The notes below the pieces were generated by a model. The model was not told the DNA's origin. It worked only from the letters and a program-made list of their open reading frames with translations, and did no database searches. Of a stretch of 40,457 bases of DNA, positions 36,980-40,457 are shown piece by piece. The translations under genes were made by a program, and so were the position numbers. Positions within the stretch are counted from its first letter, which is position 1; each line of letters starts with the position of its first letter. Source of the DNA: Silene noctiflora (Eukaryota > Streptophyta > Magnoliopsida > Caryophyllales > Caryophyllaceae); contig VHZZ01001305.1 in NCBI GenBank assembly GCA_009801015.1, positions 78,708 through 119,164 of the forward strand. Direction: 5' to 3'.

Positions 36980-38026
36980 TGAAGGTCCATAGACCTCTAA
37001 TTAGACTCTCCAATTAGATTATCAAATTACTTTTAATTTAGTACTTTAGATCTATGTAACATGCATGCAAAAAGACATTATAAAATAAAAGGTAAGAAAT
37101 CGAATTTCCTTACATTGGTTATTGATAAAATAATGGGCACAACAAGATCTCATATCTTGTTGTTCTTGTTGTTCTTGAGCTATATAAAATGGATGATCCT
37201 CCAAGGCAATGAAACTTTCAACAAGAAAGTCTCCTTCCAATTGCACCCAAGAAATAATACCCAAAAGATCTAATATATATTAACTAGGTGAGGGTGAGAG
37301 TTGTTGAGTGTATGCAAGAATAATTACATACATAAATAAGAGGAAAAGGTAGTTGGGAAGAACAAAAGTTTATGAGGCATGCACAATTATAATAATTGTG
37401 TCCAAGTGCCCATGTACCTCTCAATATACACGGTTATGACACTCATAATGGGTCCATTTTGATTTTATAATTTGTCTCACAAATTAATATAAATGTTCTA
37501 TTTTTATCATCTTTTATGATAAAAACGTTTTCCAATTATTTCCGTCTCATAACACTCATTATATGTACATGTACTCTACATATACATATAATGTGTACTA
37601 ACTCTAATAACATTAGATAATTAGTACAAATTTAGTAATTAACAATTAATTATTAAAACCCGTCTCAATTAATTTATTATTAAATTATCGCATAATTAAA
37701 TAATAAATTTCGTCGGTCCGAGTTCTAAACTCGATCTCTCTAAATAACTCAATCCACTAACTTTTAGTTAGTTTATCAAGGGATTAATTTTACTGTATCT
37801 CATACAGATGATTAGTTAATATTTGGGGTTTGTTCCTATAGGTGTGACCGAAAGGGATCAGCTGAACACCGCCGTCACACGACAGTAACGTCAAACTCTA
37901 GTTAGCCAACCGTTAATGATATACGTTGGTCAGCTGACAAGTATTGCTAATGAATATCCCGAGTATATTCCTTAAAATGAGATTTAATATGTACATGCAC
38001 TATTGTGGAGGACACTCACTCCAACA
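36980..38026 (-). mobile_element. Solo LTR, probably Ty1/copia
   Basis: 1047 bp running TGAAGGTCC to CCAACA, so TG...CA bounded. The exact 5-bp duplication ATTAG lies at 36975-36979 and 38027-38031. On the minus strand it begins TGTTGGAGTGAGTGTCC, a copia-like LTR start, hence the orientation. Helitron 1 shows the uninterrupted site. No internal region or second LTR is present, as after LTR-LTR recombination. Confidence 0.85.
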
Positions 38027-38147
38027 ATTAGTACATTATAACATTAAATTAAAAATATAGTTAATTTATGTAAATAGTTTTATTGAGACCGCCTCTTTAT
38101 AAATCAAATTTAAAAAATATCGTGTTGTAGCACGTGATCTATACTAG

Positions 38148-39431
38148 TTTATTTTCAATATACATTAAAAGCCTGGAATCCATGGAATAATGAGGGGGTA
38201 AATTTTAATCGAGTGATAATTACTGGAGAAGTTAATTACTTGGATAATTAGTTCTTTGATGATAGGTTTGACATATAAGAGTAATGATTATTGAGAAGAT
38301 GTTTTACTCCCATAATCATTACCCACGTGAGAGGGTGAGTAATGTATTACCCATTCATTGGGGTAATAGATACGGGAGGTGAATAATTACTCTCATTCCA
38401 AATATGAAAAATGCACTTTACATATCACTCCCCTATTCATTTCCCCCTTATTACCTTCAATCCAAGCAAGCTCTTAGTGATAATGTCGATTTATTTTTGT
38501 CTAAGATGGGATCAGACAAAATATTTTGGGTTTAGTCTGGTCCAAAACCAAATATTTTAGGTCGATCCATCGAATTTTCGTTTTCGGTCTTCTATTCAAA
38601 CCGGTTTGGTTTGGTCTGATTTGGACCAGTCTTGGACTTATACTCACCTTGGTTTTTGATTAGTAATTTATTATCAGGATTATCCCTGAAGGACTTAGGC
38701 CCTCTTCTTTTAGACCTAATTTCAGCTCATTTCAGTTCAGTTCAGTTCAGTTCAACTCTTCTCTTCACAAATTAACTCGTGCTTCAGTTATATTTAGTTC
38801 AGTTCCAATAAGTTCAGTTCAGTTTAATTTAGTTCAACTCCATTAAGTTCGGTTTAGTTAAGTTCAGACAGTTTTACTCCAAAAAAAACAGGGCCTTGGG
38901 TTAAGTGGACCAAGATTGGATAACGTTTACGTCATTTAGCCTCTTTTTGGGATAACCAATTAACCATCTATCGGGTTGAGCAACCATAATTACTTATGAC
39001 ATTAGGTACTACCTTCCTAACATCTATATATACACTCATGTGGGTGAAGGTAAGGGAAAAAGCAAATTACATGACAATCTCTACATAATAAGAAAACGTA
39101 ATTGATTTCCAACACACACTTTACTAAATCCCACACAAAATTTTCGAATTTTTCCGACTTTACTCCTCTCATTCCATACCCCAAAAAAAAGTGTGTTAAC
39201 TTTGTGTTGGATTTTGAGTATTTTTAAGTAATTAATCTAAATAGAAGTAAAGGTTGTTTTTTTTTTTATTTAAATTATGTTTATTTGTGGTTGAAATGAA
39301 GTTATAAAATTAATTAAATTAAATAGTAAGTAAATGGATAAATAACAAAGAAATTTCAATTAAATAAGTAAGAAATTATATTTTAAAAAATCTCAAACTT
39401 CAATTAAACAAATAAGAAACGATGTTTGCAC
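38148..39431. other. AT-rich repeat-bearing DNA between Helitron 2 and the hAT pseudogene
   Basis: 38160-38475 carries GGAATAATGAGGGGG and, reversed at the far end, GGTAATAAGGGGG, perhaps a worn miniature element. 38698-38895 is the TTCAG-rich element listed separately. 39350-39465 has three copies of a TTAAATAAGTAAGAAA-like string. No gene was seen. Confidence 0.5.
38698..38895. mobile_element. TTCAG-rich miniature element
   Basis: About 198 bp. The ends GGCCCTCTTCTTTT and, reversed, GGCCCTGTTTTTTTT are inverted. The interior is built of TTCAGTTCAG-type pentamers, densest at 38728-38757. Flanking duplication is not clear, so superfamily is open. Confidence 0.55.
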
Positions 39432-40457
39432 TTATACTAATTTAATTAAATAAGTAAGAAAAATATACAAAAAAACAATTATACTAATATACCATGCATT
39501 TGATTCGATGCTTGATTCGTCGGAGTCATTGTTGCTTTGTAATTCTACCTCGTCTTGCTTTCTATCAGCGGTATCCATACAATCCTTATAGCAAACACAC
39601 ATTCGAAGGGTATCAGATCTCATACTAGTTCGTTTGTCATCCAATGGACTTTTGGCAGCACTAAAAGCACGTTCAAATGCAACTGAAGAAACCTGAATGC
39701 TGAAGAAGTTTTTCGCCATTGTGGACATCACGGGAAGAGCCTTTCTATGATGTCAACACCAACCTAAAAGATCCAGCATGTTTGCCTTATCCTCTGTATA
39801 TCCCCGCATATAATCGTAGTTGATGTACATATGATACTCTGCCAAGTTGGATGTTGTAGCAGATTGTCTTACACCCGCTTGTAATTAACTCAATAGACTC
39901 TAAAGAGTGTTAAAGGCCGCTCCTCGAAAACCACCACCAATGCTAGTAGTTGCATTTAAACAAGAAGAATGTCGACTTACGCTATCAAAAAGAGACTCAT
40001 AGTAGTTAAATATAGTAAAGAAAGCTGTTTTAATTTCATCTTTATACGCTTCTGCACCGAAATTTAAACCCATTAGTTGTTTATACATAGTAAATAAAGA
40101 TATAACACCTTCAAATTTCCACCTAGGGTCTAAAATTATAGTAAAAACATAGACATAAGAAATGTTAGTCCAATACTTGAGCCATTGGTACTTCACGAGA
40201 ATAAACCCAAGATAACCATCTATTTTACGATATTTGTTAAAAAGTAGGGCAATATGAATAACATTACCAAGAAAATAAGGAGAAGTAGGTTTATACACAT
40301 CGGAGAAAGAGTTAGTTACATCCATAAAAGCAAATAAAAAATCAAAAATCATTTCAACATTATTCCAATCATCTTCAAGTAAAGGATTATCGGGAAAAGC
40401 CCGGTTCCAAAAAGCGGTGAGGCTCGTTATATTGTAAACAAACCGATAACATAATTT
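39432..40457 (-). pseudogene. hAT-family transposase, C-terminal part, broken
   Basis: Reads leftward from the window edge. The frame open from 40457 gives the RNase-H-like region (NITSLTAFWNRAF, VTNSFSDVYKPTSP, ILDPRWKFEGV) of the plant RICESLEEPER/DAYSLEEPER type and stops near 39900. The protein resumes in another frame (LAEYHMYINYDYMRGY near 39835), hits a TGA near 39763, then continues to the hAT dimerisation motif SSVAFERAFSAAKSPLDDKR and ends at 39432. A frame change plus an in-frame stop make it nonfunctional. The N-terminus and BED finger lie outside the window. Confidence 0.85.

Larger units (their letters stand above)
35151..38147 (+). mobile_element. Non-autonomous Helitron 2, directly abutting Helitron 1
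   Basis: It starts TCATATATATACTAAAAG at the base after the CTAG of Helitron 1. It ends CGTGTTGTAGCACGTGATCTATACTAG at 38121-38147, followed by T. It aligns with Helitron 1 at both ends and across 34650-35150 / 36640-38147. Three later insertions enlarge it: 35314-36615, a Mutator-like element inside that, and a solo LTR. Without them it is about 640 bp. Confidence 0.82.

Noticed and set aside
36980..38026. Full LTR retrotransposon
   Set aside because: Only one LTR is present, the duplication flanks it directly, and no gag/pol frame is seen. The small frames at 37052-37273 overlap on both strands and are noise.
1..40457. CRISPR array, operon, prophage or riboswitch
   Set aside because: Spliced eukaryotic genes and plant transposons fill the window. 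No regular spaced repeats or bacterial gene clusters are present.

Overview
This is nuclear DNA of a eudicot plant. The evidence is many short exons joined by AT-rich GT-AG introns, plastid transit peptides rich in serine and proline, and several kinds of plant transposon. Caryophyllales (beet, spinach or quinoa relatives) is only a guess from the look of the repeats. The first 34 kb is an ordinary gene-rich stretch and the last 7 kb is transposon-rich. I found no bacterial-type features such as operons or CRISPR, and no complete tRNA or rRNA gene.

Layout. (1) 1-11097, +: nearly all of the nuclear helicase/nuclease DNA2 (JHS1 in Arabidopsis). 34 exons can be placed, giving 1450 residues in one unbroken frame; only the first few codons lie outside the window. 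(2) 11098-13874: AT-rich intergenic DNA with one possible decayed small gene. (3) 13875-16683, +: a 179-residue plastid-type protein with four DnaJ-like zinc-finger motifs and no J domain. (4) 16684-18092: intergenic DNA holding a hAT-type miniature element. (5) 18093-23294, +: plastid ribose-phosphate pyrophosphokinase (PRS1-like), 8 exons, 398 residues, with a possible alternative last exon. (6) 24271-33541, -: organellar bacterial-type aspartyl-tRNA synthetase, 15 exons, 671 residues, tail-to-tail with PRS. (7) 33542-40457: transposons. Two Helitrons lie head to tail; one carries a Mutator-like element and a solo LTR. Further repeats follow, and a broken hAT transposase runs off the right end.

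The four genes are unrelated in mechanism. DNA2 acts in nuclear replication and repair. The next three look organelle-directed: a zinc-finger chaperone-like protein, PRPP supply, and organellar translation. This is probably chance clustering, not a functional cluster.

The most informative results are the timed nest of transposons at 33.8-38.1 kb with exact target-site duplications, six other miniature elements inside introns or promoters, the two possible C-termini of PRS, a GC-AG intron in DNA2, and a PCNA-binding-like motif at the DNA2 N-terminus. I did not find a convincing new biological system.
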